DNA from: Eutypella sp. D-1
Lineage: Eukaryota; Ascomycota; Sordariomycetes; Xylariales; Diatrypaceae
Assembly: GCA_023313575.1 (NCBI GenBank)
Contig: JAJTTP010000044.1
Location: forward strand, 1 to 37,055
Reading direction: 5' to 3'
DNA: 37,055 bases
In this document: positions 28,930 to 37,055 of the stretch, one piece after another
Position numbering within the stretch: position 1 is the first letter of the stretch
How the letters are laid out: each line of letters begins with the position of its first letter
Program-made: the position numbers and the translations under genes
The notes under the pieces: model-generated
Seen by the model: the letters and a program-made list of their open reading frames with translations, nothing else
Database searches by the model: none
What the model was told of the DNA's origin: nothing

Positions 28930-29015
28930 AACTTACGAACTAGAACGGTCTCGAACCCTTTGGATACGCAAACTACTATAATAATTAGATATACACTAAT
29001 TTTGCTGTTTATGTC
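28930..29015 (-). pseudogene. tRNA-like remnant, T arm only
   Basis: AAGGG TTCGAGA CCGTT resembles a T arm with one mismatch, followed by a potential 3' acceptor half CTAGTTC. The expected 5' half GAACTAG is absent and no anticodon arm with U33 could be drawn. Probably a tRNA fossil. Confidence 0.3.
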
Positions 29016-29019
29016 CCTA

Positions 29020-30890
29020 AATCTTTTTATTATTTTTATTTTAGAGTTATATTATTTAAATGAAAGATTAAGAATTCTAAATTAAAAATAATAAAAAAAA
29101 AACAAATAACGCTTATTCCTCTTCCCTCTGGGTAATTTATTAGCGCAAAAATCTATCCGCGGTTAAAAATAAAAAGTAAAATATAAGACGCTTCGCTCCT
29201 GGTAAAATTTTACCAGAGGGATATGGAAGACCTTTATTTGATATATTACTATGCGAAGCGGATTTTTTTTTTAGTCCCCCTACTTTGTAGCGAACTTCGG
29301 AGAAGTTCGCTACGAAGTCGTCATAAACTTAATTAACAACCCTGATAGTACCAGCAACAACACTAGCTATTAATAATTTAGCTATATATCTTTAGAATAT
29401 TAAATGGATTATTTTAGGTTAACAAATATTTGAAGATTATTAATTGAAATATAAAGATGTTTATATTTCACTTAAACTTATAAATAAACAAAAATAAATA
29501 ACTTTAGCGCTTTAATTAGTATATTATACATTTTTAAGAGAGAATGTAGGTTTACCTTTAAATAAACTATTCTGGTTTTTTTATGTTAGGAATAGTTTAC
29601 CAAGATACCTCCAAATAGTTAGCACAATATTTAAATGTAAAAATGTTATGGCTACTATCCATTCTCATCTATAAGTTGTATTTAATTCTGTACCACTCCA
29701 TTAATAAACCTATCATGTGAAATTTAGAAAATGCTCCCTTTTCTAATTTATAAGTTAGAAGGTTTACTTAACATAAATTTAATCTCTTAATACAAAAGCT
29801 ATCTATCTGCTGTCACCATACCTGAGTTAGAGAATCTACGGCTATTCGTTTGACTAATAATTAATTATATTAGTCTTAAACCGTCATCTATGTATTGAAA
29901 TCCTTTGTAACGAAGCATCAAGATTAAAAATCTTGTTTATTTATAGGAACGACTTCGTAGCGCCGTCAATTTAGCGAATTTAAAAAAGGTATTAGAGCTT
30001 CTCGAATGAAATAATGTTGGTTAACCTATTATTTGACATAATTCTTTTAAGAGGGCGCGCGCTAACTTCGTATGCACAAAAAGTAAAATCGCAACCTTCG
30101 GTTAAAAAAAAAAATCAAATCTTAATCTTCTTAATTGTATTGTTTATATTGTTTAAGATTTGATTTTTTATTTTAACTCGTAAGTTATATAAACAATATA
30201 ATTCAATATATTTAGGATCGACGGTAATTTTATTACCTGATCCCTGGTAAAATTTTACCTTATGGATCGCCTCTGTAGGCGTAGCCACCGAAGGATCTTG
30301 GTAAGGCGGAGCCTACGAAAGCTCTTTTTTTCATTTTTTTCCGCTTTCATCCTTTTTCATAAGATTATCGTGCATCCATTCAGATTATTCTTGAAGATAG
30401 TGCACATGCATAGTATAAAGGTTATAATCTTATAAGTATTTGGTTTTTTATTTAACATGTGTATATTTTTTGATTTGGCTATTTTGATTCTTTAACGGTG
30501 ATACTAAAGATTTAGGGTAATTTAATCTTTGTAGGCTTAGGCATAGCCTTAGCCTTAGCCACGAGAGATTCAAAATCTAATAATTGTAGGATCTGCACCC
30601 TGAATTTATTCAGAATATTCACATATTTTCTGGCTTACGAAGTATGCACGCACGAGTTTAGAGCCTAAATTTTATTTTTTTTCATACTCTCAATAAAGCA
30701 TTTTTACTATATTAAACATATTCAAAAAACTCAATAAATTTACTAAACCCCCGCAGTAGGGATGCAGCGGGGGTTTAAAACAATTATCTAGACCGTAGGC
30801 TTACAGAACTAAGGATAATAAAACCATAAAACTTTTTATCAATTAATAACCTTAAAGGTGCACTAAAAACAAAATACTTTATCCATTAAT
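29020..30890. repeat. Repeat-rich spacer between trnS and trnD, no gene seen
   Basis: Contents: an inverted-ended unit near 29031-29095 related to 21728-21813; a roughly 110-base segment at 29160-29272 that recurs at 31531-31640; palindrome TAGCGAACTTCGGAGAAGTT near 29288-29310; a hairpin AAATCAAATCTTAA...TTAAGATTTGATTT at 30115-30168; mixed GC-rich repeats of the GGCGTAGCCACCGAAGGAT type near 30265-30300 and 30525-30565; and the 32-base palindrome at 30745-30776. Region 29340-30050 shows only AT-rich sequence with no open frame of interest. Confidence 0.6.
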
Positions 30891-30902
30891 TGCTAATAAG
30901 CC

Positions 30903-30974
30903 GAATTAGGAGGGTCTCGAACCCTCATCTACTTCCGTGACAGGGAAGTCCTTTACCAATTAAGCTACTAATTC
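30903..30974 (-). tRNA. trnD(guc): tRNA-Asp (GUC)
   Basis: Acceptor GAATTAG/CTAATTC, anticodon stem ACTTC with loop CCTGTCA/CTGTCAC giving GTC, T arm GAGGG TTCGAGA CCCTC. Complete cloverleaf. Confidence 0.92.
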
Positions 30975-31125
30975 TTACATTACAACGTCGAATTCAAATA
31001 AACACCTTTAAATAAAATTATACCCGAGTTTGTAACCCTGGAAAGTTCCTTTTATCATTAAATCATAATCTTTTAATATAATTTATTACTATAAGTTATG
31101 AACTTAACAATATAATAATTTAGCT

Positions 31126-31195
31126 ACAACTAGTCGGACTTGAACCGACAACCTTCGTGTGGAAGACGATAATTTTACCATTAAACTACAGTTGC
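31126..31195 (-). tRNA. trnG(ucc): tRNA-Gly (UCC)
   Basis: Acceptor GCAACTG/TAGTTGT with two G-T pairs, anticodon stem ATCGT/ACGA with loop CTTCCAC giving TCC, T arm GTCGG TTCAAGT CCGAC. Confidence 0.9.
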
Positions 31196-31251
31196 TGTAT
31201 GTAATTTATATATCATTATAAATTCACTATTAACCTATGGCCGTATATTTA

Positions 31252-31320
31252 GGATATATGAGATTCGAACTCACATAACGATGATTAAAAGTCATATGCA
31301 TTACCGTTATGCTAATATCC
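31252..31320 (-). tRNA. trnK(uuu): tRNA-Lys (UUU)
   Basis: Acceptor GGATATT/ATATATCC-type pairing, anticodon stem ATGA/TCAT with loop CTTTTAA giving TTT, T arm ATGAG/GTGAG TTCGAAT CTCAT. Confidence 0.9.
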
Positions 31321-31354
31321 CTTAAATCCTTTTTACATATCTAGAATTTTTGCG

Positions 31355-31440
31355 TACCTAAGATGAATCGAACATCTATCATTATCCTTCTTTTCGAATT
31401 ATTAACAACTATCCTGACAACATAACTAATTAATATCTTA
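31355..31440 (-). pseudogene. tRNA-like remnant, perfect T arm
   Basis: AGATG TTCGATT CATCT is a perfect T arm followed by TAGGTACG, but no matching 5' acceptor and no valid anticodon arm lie upstream. It could be a tRNA that lost its 5' half, or one that depends on unusual folding. Confidence 0.3.
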
Positions 31441-31530
31441 ATTAAGATATTAATTATAAAAAAACCAACTAATATATATGTTCAAACAAGTCATAAATAG
31501 TAGTACGCCCTGCACAAGAATTTATGAGCG

Positions 31531-31640
31531 GTTAAAAAAAAATAAAAAGTAAAATATAAGACGCTTCGCTCCTGGTAAAATTTTACCAGATGGTTATGGA
31601 AGACCTTTATTCGATGTATCACTATGCGAAGCGGATTTTT
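31531..31640. repeat. Second copy of a 110-base spacer segment
   Basis: Nearly the same as 29160-29272: AAAAAGTAAAATATAAGACG, then CTTCGCTCCTGGTAAAATTT, ending ACTATGCGAAGCGGATTTTT, with a few substitutions. The inner CCTGGTAAAATTTTACCAG is itself a palindrome found in several spacers. Confidence 0.8.
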
Positions 31641-31824
31641 TGGTTCTTAGTCCCAGATCCTTCGGTGGCTACGCCTACAGAAGCGACCCCTTGCTTTATT
31701 TAAATGGAGTTAAATCAGACCTCGCGCCCAAAAGACCTAATACCCTTTCCATTGGGTAAGGCGGAGCCTATGATGCTTCGCTCACATTGATTAATTTTTT
31801 TTTAGCCACAAAAAAGTTAGTACC

Positions 31825-31895
31825 GTTACCAAGATGACTCGAACACCCACAAACGGTCGAATTACACAATTAGTTACTTTATCTGTACTAAACCG
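31825..31895 (-). pseudogene. tRNA-like remnant, possibly tRNA-His
   Basis: A T arm GGGTG TTCGAGT CATCT with wobble pairs, a possible D arm TAC AGATAAA GTA, and TTGTGTA, which would give anticodon GTG, but loop size and acceptor pairing do not fit. Most likely decayed. trnH in this fungal group normally lies downstream of rnl, outside the window. Confidence 0.25.
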
Positions 31896-31913
31896 CTGTT
31901 GATGTATAGCCTC

Positions 31914-31986
31914 GCCCCTAAGATGGCTCGAACATCTACGAAACGGTATTAACAGTACCGCGCTCTACCAATTGAGCTATAGGGGC
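31914..31986 (-). tRNA. trnN(guu): tRNA-Asn (GUU)
   Basis: Acceptor GCCCCTA/TTAGGGGC, D arm GCTCAATTGGTAGAGC, anticodon stem CGGTA/TACCG with loop CTGTTAA giving GTT, T arm AGATG TTCGAGC CATCT. Confidence 0.93.
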
Positions 31987-31994
31987 TTATCCTT

Positions 31995-32079
31995 AGGAGA
32001 CAAGAGATTCGAACTCTTAAAGCCGCTTTAAACTACTGAGTTTACAGCTCAGCCCTTCTTACCATAAAGGGAGTCTCCT
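31995..32079 (-). tRNA. trnY(gua): tRNA-Tyr (GUA)
   Basis: Acceptor AGGAGAC/GTCTCCT, anticodon stem TGAG/CTCA with loop CTGTAAA giving GTA, a class II variable arm of about 17 bases, T arm AAGAG TTCGAAT CTCTT. It is the first recognisable tRNA after rns, the usual position in filamentous ascomycetes. Confidence 0.92.
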
Positions 32080-32750
32080 TTCCTTAAGCAAGATACATCG
32101 TACCTTGCTTTAAGTTTGTTTATTCAATTTTAACTTTTTTTAGACTTTTCCTTCACGTCTAATCTACAATTTTTGAGCTAATTCATCTAAAGCTGCCAAT
32201 TTATGTTCAACATTAGGTAGTAAATCTTGTGAAAATGTAAAAAATTTAAAATAAATAGTTCCTTTATCTGAATGTTTATTCAATGACCCGGATATTAAGC
32301 ACATCAAGAAAATTTTTACATTTTCCTGGGTAAAGCAGCTTCCCTGGGGAAAATTTACCTTATGGATCGCTTCTGTAGGCGTAGCCACCGAAGGATCTGG
32401 GATATGGGTAAGGCGGAGCCTACGCAATTAAATGGCCCAGGGTCGCTGCATAATTAGTACTATATATCTGAATAGCAAGTAATCCACTAGTTTATTTGAA
32501 ATTAGACGATGTACATAAAAATGAGGAAGGATACTAGATATAATATATCATAAACTAGTAACCTCGGAAACACAATAATTATTAACATAAAATGTTACAG
32601 CTCCTCCTGGGAAAATTTTACCGGAGGGATAGTAAAGGCTAAAAGCACCCCCCCCCCCCCCCCCATTATCCTTTGGATTAGCGAAGCGACCCCTTATTTA
32701 TTGCGTAAAAGGTGTGAAATTCCCATTTAATCCTTAAATCTCTATTTTTC
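32080..32750. other. Spacer with a short unrecognised frame and GC-rich repeats
   Basis: A minus-strand frame at 32164-32427 ends FTFSQDLLPNVEHKLAALDE...; its N-terminal half is encoded by the GC-rich repeat GGCGTAGCCACCGAAGGAT (about 32379-32397), so only about the last 45 codons could be genuine. They may be the tail of a lost gene. Position 32648-32664 is a run of 17 C. From about 32690 the sequence belongs to the duplicated rns 3' flank. Confidence 0.4.
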
Positions 32751-32873
32751 ATAAACCTGCTCCGGATTTGAACCAGAAATAAAAAGTATTAAGGTCCAGA
32801 ACATAAGCACCTTGCTACAGGCTTTTTTATTATTTTTGGTTAAAATTTATGAATCCCGTGCAACTTCCACTAC
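32690..32873 (-). repeat. Second copy of rns 3' end, tRNA-like sequence and flank
   Basis: Matches 33890-34073 at a constant offset of 1200 bases. The 36 bases 32838-32873 are identical to 34038-34073 and include the last helix of rns (minus strand GTAGTGGAAGTTGCACGGG). The central part is a tRNA-like sequence and the low-coordinate end shares TTGCGTAAAAG. Together with the endonuclease gene between them, this is the signature of an insertion that carried or duplicated the gene terminus. Confidence 0.85.
32754..32823 (-). tRNA. tRNA-like sequence, identity unresolved
   Basis: Acceptor AGCCTGT pairs with GCAGGTT and the T arm TCTGG TTCAAAT CCGGA is good. A small D arm (AGC AAGGT GCT) is possible. 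The anticodon arm cannot be drawn convincingly; TTCTGGA and CTGGACC are the candidate loops. A more decayed copy lies at 33958-34022 beside the true rns end. It may be a genuine but aberrant tRNA, or a fossil. Confidence 0.4.
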
Positions 32874-32888
32874 CATCTAGGAGGGTTA

Positions 32889-33957
32889 CTAGCCCAGCTT
32901 AAACCCGTATCTTCCTTTATATGCTTTAGTTGTTTTACCTGATAACCTATTCCTAATATTAGTAGGACTAATTCCTAAAGCATCCGCTGCTCTTCTTAAC
33001 CTCCGTTCCCCTAGGGAGGGGGCCCCCATCCCCGATGGGGATACGGAGGAAGGCCTTAAAAAAAAATCAAAAACTAAATTCTAAATTTAGAAATAATACT
33101 TTAATAGATTCGTTTAAGAATTTATTTTGGATTTTTTTTTTTAGATAGGCTCCGCCTTAGCGAAGGGTACTTAATACTTTCTCCTGTTTTCAAACCTATA
33201 ATTAAAACAGGATATAATGTAGGAGAGGAAACTAATTTTTTTAAACGAGTTTCAGCTGATTGCTTAAATTCTGGTTTTTCGGTGATTAAATTATCAAACT
33301 TTTTGGTTAATCTTGAAAAACTTGATTCTAATTCATCAACTTTTCCTGCCAAGTATTTTAAAGAAAAATCTCTTAGGCTTGATTTGCTTTGACTATCTTT
33401 ATATAATCTAACTAACCAAGCTCTTCGCAATTTTAATCGTGTCTCCTCTCTAATTACACGACCTAACGATGAACCAGCCACATTACAAATATTATATGTT
33501 GGCTTTAATTTATCCAAATAATATTGTTCCCTTTCTACAACTTTAGATGATTCACAATATTCTAAAATCTCAAGACGGAAATTATTATAACCATGTTTTA
33601 ATAAAGATCTATAAATAATACTACGATTCTTTTTAACTTATTTAATTAATCACTCTGGTGCTAAATAATCCCGGAATCTCCTAGTCAAATCTGTTCCACT
33701 TCCTATATATGTAGACCCATTCACCGTATTCACTCAACGATAAACCCCCGATTTTTTCCTATTATCGCTAAAGATCGTTTTTTTTTGTCCGCTAAATCCA
33801 AATAAACCGCTAGAGGACGAATCTGTAATGTTACGTTACTAATACACCGTATAATACTACTACGCGAAGCCAATAACCTAAATAATTTGCCTTTATTTCT
33901 TGCGTAAAAGACATCAAATTCGCATATCATTATATTTTTATTAATTAATCTCTTCAT
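32889..33957 (-). pseudogene. GIY-YIG endonuclease between duplicated rns ends, broken
   Basis: Coding text in order: KKSGVYRWVNTVNGSTYIGS (GIY-YIG core, Trp is UGA) near 33770-33700, RRFRDYLAPEW, then an in-frame TAA near 33640, SLLKHGYNNFRLEILEYC, REQYYLDKLKPTYNICN, a diverged helical middle region, and TGESIKYPSLRR. A roughly 170-base insertion follows, after which the C-terminal helix-turn-helix segment AADALGISPTNIRNRL resumes and ends YGFKLG at a TAG (32889-32891). The region nearest 33957 is duplicated rns flank, so the native start is unclear. Two clear lesions make activity unlikely. Confidence 0.75.
33002..33172. mobile_element. Hairpin-rich insertion in the GIY-YIG gene
   Basis: It separates KYPSL from RRAADALGIS of one protein segment. 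Ends are GC-rich and palindromic (CCGTTCCCCTAGGG, GGGGGCCCCCATCCCC, CCCATC/GATGGGG), with an AT-rich middle TTCTAAATTTAGAA, and the other end has GGCTCCGCCTTAGCG. No frame is carried. Related AT-rich middles flanked by GC-rich ends occur near 1640-1850 and 27290-27384. Confidence 0.65.
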
Positions 33958-34073
33958 TTACCTGTTTTGGATTTGAACCAAAATAAAATTCATACAATTT
34001 ATTTCCTTCTCCCAGGCTTTTTTTTTATTATTTTTTTGGTTAAAATTTATGAATCCCGTGCAACTTCCACTAC
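33890..34073 (-). repeat. First copy of the duplicated rns 3' flank
   Basis: Partner of 32690-32873, 1200 bases away. The part next to rns is identical; the tRNA-like part (33958-34022: CCTG...TTTGGATTTGAACCAAAA...CAGGCTT) is more decayed than in the other copy, with its central arms gone. Confidence 0.8.
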
Positions 34074-34744
34074 ACGAACCGTATTTCGACTTAACACTAA
34101 TCCGAATCGCGCATACGAAGAATCCTACTATAACATCTAAATCCTATCATTTACTTACTTATAATAAGAGAGCAAACTTATTGCACTAACTCATTTCAGC
34201 ATGTGACGAGTGATTAGTACCAATCCAAAGTATTATTCACCGTGACGTGGTGATTCACGATTACTAGCAATTTCTTATTCATGCAGCCGAATTTCAGGCT
34301 ACAATCCATTTCCATATTTTATCCTATTTTGCTGAGGTTCGCTTGACTTCGCAGTTTTGCTTCTCTTTGTCTAGGACTACGTGGCACGTCTATAGCCCAC
34401 AATATTAAGGCCATGATGACTTGTCTTATTCCCTTTTGTCCTAACCATTGTAGCGGGCTAGAAAATGCTCTATTTTAGTAATCTTACAAATAAAGCCGGG
34501 GTATTCGTTAATTACACGGACGGATCCGCAGTTTCACAACATTAACTGAAAACAGCCGTGCAACACTTGTTCTACTAATTTCTTAGCTTGACTAATTAGT
34601 TCAAAAAAACCCAAAAGAACGGTTTTTTTTCTCTGCAAATTATATTCAAATTGTGGTAAGGTTTTTCGCGGGTCATCGAATTAAATAACATACTTCACTG
34701 CTGGTGTCAGAAACGGTCTAGTGATTCAGTTCTGATTAATTAAG

Positions 34745-35690
34745 GGTTATTATTACCGTGATGATAACTATCCACTGTATGTAGTTTTTATTTTACGAGT
34801 AGCGAAGCGTACTACACCCGGAGGGTTAGCGAAGCGTCGTTGCGCCGATCAAAGATAAGGCGCGACTCACTTGATAAATAAAACTTGGATTATCCTTCCC
34901 CTTTATGATATCATACTCATTACAGAACCCGACTATACATTTGGACAGACATTTCAGCCTAACCCCGGTGATCTAGTCTGTAGCGACATTTACAACTGCC
35001 GACGGTCTCCTACCAGGATGTCATTAACCGTTTCACCGAATTTTTCTATAAATCCTATAAATTGTAAGGCTGTAACCTTCCCTCAATTTATTTTTATTTA
35101 TTTAAATTATAGGACATAAAGATAGGAATTCTCTTTACTTCAAAACTTTCAAGTTTTACAGATTCACTGTTATCTAATGATTTTTTTAAACTTCTAAAAC
35201 TAACGTTTACCTTACTTAAAGTTTCTTTTAGTGTATCAACTAATATAATTTCACCACTTGATAATGTTATCTCATAAATACAATTTCTAAAAGAAGATAA
35301 AGGTTTATTAGTTCTTTTGTCTATAATACAACCATCGCTAAGATATTCAAAAATAGCTTCGGCATTAATAATTTTATCAATTTCCTCTTCACTTAATCAT
35401 ACGACGGGTTTTGTATTATTAGACAATCTAAAATTATTCATATTATAAGTTAATCTTAAAATTAATGATCTAATTTCTTCTATTTTATGTGAACCTTTAT
35501 ACACTGCATTACAGATTATTTTAAAACTTAAAAAATCTTTACCCTTTTTACTGATGAAAGCCATATTTCCAAGAAAAGGTAAAAAATAATTATTTAAAAT
35601 AAAAATATTCTTTATTATAAATATAACTGTCGGTTTCCCTAATCTAGGTTTTTTTTTATTTATTGAGATAGCTGAAGAATTTTACTACCA
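34745..35690 (-). other. Group I intron in rns
   Basis: It lies between the E. coli 910-like and 915-like parts. The core at about 34927-35008 reads CCGTCGGCAGTTGTAAATG, GTCGCTACAGACTAG, GGCTGAAATG and ATGTATAGTCGGG on the minus strand, almost the same as in cox3 intron 3 and nad6. The 3' border near 34745 is reasonable. The 5' border is uncertain and the intron may extend to about 35880. Confidence 0.7.
35094..35681 (-). pseudogene. LAGLIDADG endonuclease in rns intron, N-terminus missing
   Basis: An open frame of about 195 codons with one UGA Trp (VVWLSEEEID), covering only the second-domain end and C-terminal extension: KKGKDFLSFKIICNAVYKGS, NMNNFRLSNNTKPV, a helix-rich segment with SDGCIIDKRTNKPLSSF and DTLKETLSKVNVSFRSLKK. 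It is collinear with the last about 190 residues of the intact cox3 intron 3 protein. Both LAGLIDADG motifs are missing, so it is a truncated relic. Confidence 0.8.
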
Positions 35691-37055
35691 GTTGAGACCT
35701 CGCCATCTTCTTCTGATAACTTATAGAATCTACCTGGTCAATGGTAGTATATTACTCTCTACGGCGAAGTATAAATGCAGGTTCCGTAACGCTCCCTGCA
35801 ATATCTATTTTTCCATTGATTTTCGAAATTTAATATATCAGCTCCGGATTTCTTGTCTATTACCTTTGTCCTAGGTCGTATGCGTTCCTACCCCTCGTCA
35901 AGTTTTATGCCCAAACTCCCCGAGGCCAATTACGTTCACTATTTCATAGATTAATGACTGCTATAGTATAACTTCTAAACTACACATAGTAAAATTTGCT
36001 TAATTTTTAATTATATTTCAGTAGTACCAAAGATCCGATCCATCCTATTATAGGAACCCTTAAAAGTTAGCTTCACTTTTATACTAGTGAATTCTAGTTC
36101 TGGACTTTTATCTATTTTCAGGTATACTATCGTAAACTGAAAGTAATAATAAATATAAAATTAAGCTAATTATTAGTTATTTCAATAATATCTTAAAATA
36201 ATCTAAACAAAAATTAAATTTATAGAGTTGGAATCGAACCAACACTGGAATATTATTAATTTATATTTTTTTGTGGCTAATCCTAAATAATTCTATCTAG
36301 GATAAAAATAATCTCACGTTTTTTCAGTTCCTGCGTTGCCACATTACTCTTGAGGTGAAATGCTTACACTTTCATTTATAGGCCAAGTTAACCTAACCTA
36401 TAGCATTCATCATTCTCTGCAAAGACTACTGGGGTGTCTAATCCTGTTTGTTCTCTGTGCCTTCGTCCTTTAACGTCAGTTTTTACATAAGAGGTTGCCT
36501 TCGCCTTATCAGTCCCCGAGGTATCAACAAATTTAATCTCTACACCTTAAGTACGACCTCCTCGCATAAAACTCTAGTCGATAATGTACCTTTTAAAAGG
36601 CAAATATCTACCGTCTAAGTACCTTTAAACCTATTTCAGATGAATAACACTAGCCTCTTACGTATTACCGCGACTGCTGGCACGTAATTAGTCAAGGCAT
36701 AAATCTGCATATCGTCATATCAATACACATTTAGAACTTATTTGATATGTCAATTTGTAGCCCCCTAACTTATTAGAGAAGCTACCATTCCTCTAAGTTG
36801 CCAGTTCTGTCGCGCGGACAAGTGACCAAAATCCCCCACTGCTGTACTCGCTTGCCCCTGGGGTTTTTTCAGACCCAGTGTGGGTCGATCAAACCTTTCA
36901 GCTTCGACTACGAGAATTAAGGCTTGTTAAGTACATAACCTTAACAAACTACCTATCCCGACGATAAACTCCCTTAAGTCCTCTTAAAGGGGTATCATTT
37001 TTTCTCTCATGGTTAGCGGATGCACGTCGTTTAATGTAAAAAAACACCGCTTCGC

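Larger units (their letters stand above)
34052..37055 (-). rRNA. rns: Small subunit rRNA with one intron, 5' end beyond the window
   Basis: A 16S-like rRNA on the minus strand. Conserved segments, 3' to 5': GTAGTGGAAGTTGCACGGG (terminal helix), the E. coli 1390 and 1240 regions with GTCATCATGGCC and TGGGCTATAGACGTGCCACG, TTTAATTCGATGACCCGCGA (about 34670-34690, E. coli 960), then after the intron TTAGACACCCCAGTAGT-type sequence (about 36427-36445, E. coli 790), CTGCCAGCAGTCGCGGTAAT-type sequence (about 36670-36690, E. coli 520), and the AGCAGTGGGGGATTTTGG segment near 36830 (E. coli 360). The extreme 5' end, perhaps one to two hundred bases, lies outside. A region at about 35960-36310 with no bacterial counterpart is an expansion; it contains a tRNA T-arm-like GTTGG TTCGATT CCAAC (36226-36242). 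Confidence 0.93.

Noticed and set aside
1..37055. CRISPR array, bacterial operon or plasmid polymerase genes
   Set aside because: No regularly spaced direct repeats, no Shine-Dalgarno-type sites, and no DNA or RNA polymerase motifs were seen. Repeats are dispersed hairpins.

Overview
This is a stretch of a fungal mitochondrial genome, read as a filamentous ascomycete (Pezizomycotina-type). Every recognisable gene lies on the minus strand. UGA codes for tryptophan: six of the eight Trp codons in cox3 are UGA, and several homing-endonuclease frames stay open only if UGA is read through. The tRNA order Y-N-K-G-D-S-W, then nad6-V-cox3, then I-S-P immediately before the large rRNA resembles the K-G-D-S-W-I-S-P block upstream of rnl in this group. 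No species can be named.

Layout from high to low coordinates, which is the direction of transcription. rns enters from the right edge (about 37055 to 34052) and holds one group I intron with a decayed endonuclease. Its 3' end is followed by a 1.2-kb module (32.7-34.07 kb) that combines a broken GIY-YIG endonuclease gene with a second copy of the rns 3' end and a tRNA-like sequence. A tRNA cluster follows (Y, N, K, G, D), then a repeat-rich spacer, then trnS(gcu) and trnW(uca). nad6 (28507-25597) has two exons. It is followed by decayed endonuclease genes and an unrecognised reading frame (25.57-22.5 kb), then trnV.

cox3 fills 21408-9427, about 12 kb, as eight exons that add to exactly 270 codons. 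Seven group I introns separate them. Five of these carry LAGLIDADG genes that continue in frame from the exon upstream or lie free inside the intron. One intron holds an endonuclease gene inserted into another, and one holds a tandem array of decayed copies. A further decayed endonuclease gene lies directly after the cox3 stop. trnI, trnS(uga) and trnP come next, then the 5' part of rnl, which runs off the left edge. rnl is split by a group II intron carrying a LAGLIDADG gene (4264-6858), two group I introns with GIY-YIG genes, and a third group I intron cut by the window edge.

The host genes are few: two rRNAs, nad6 (complex I), cox3 (complex IV) and ten convincing tRNAs. Most of the DNA is mobile: ribozyme introns, homing endonucleases in all stages of decay, and small GC-rich hairpin repeats that have landed in spacers and inside endonuclease genes. 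Exon borders of the protein genes were set by protein continuity plus the group I rule of U before and G at the end of the intron. rRNA exon borders are approximate.
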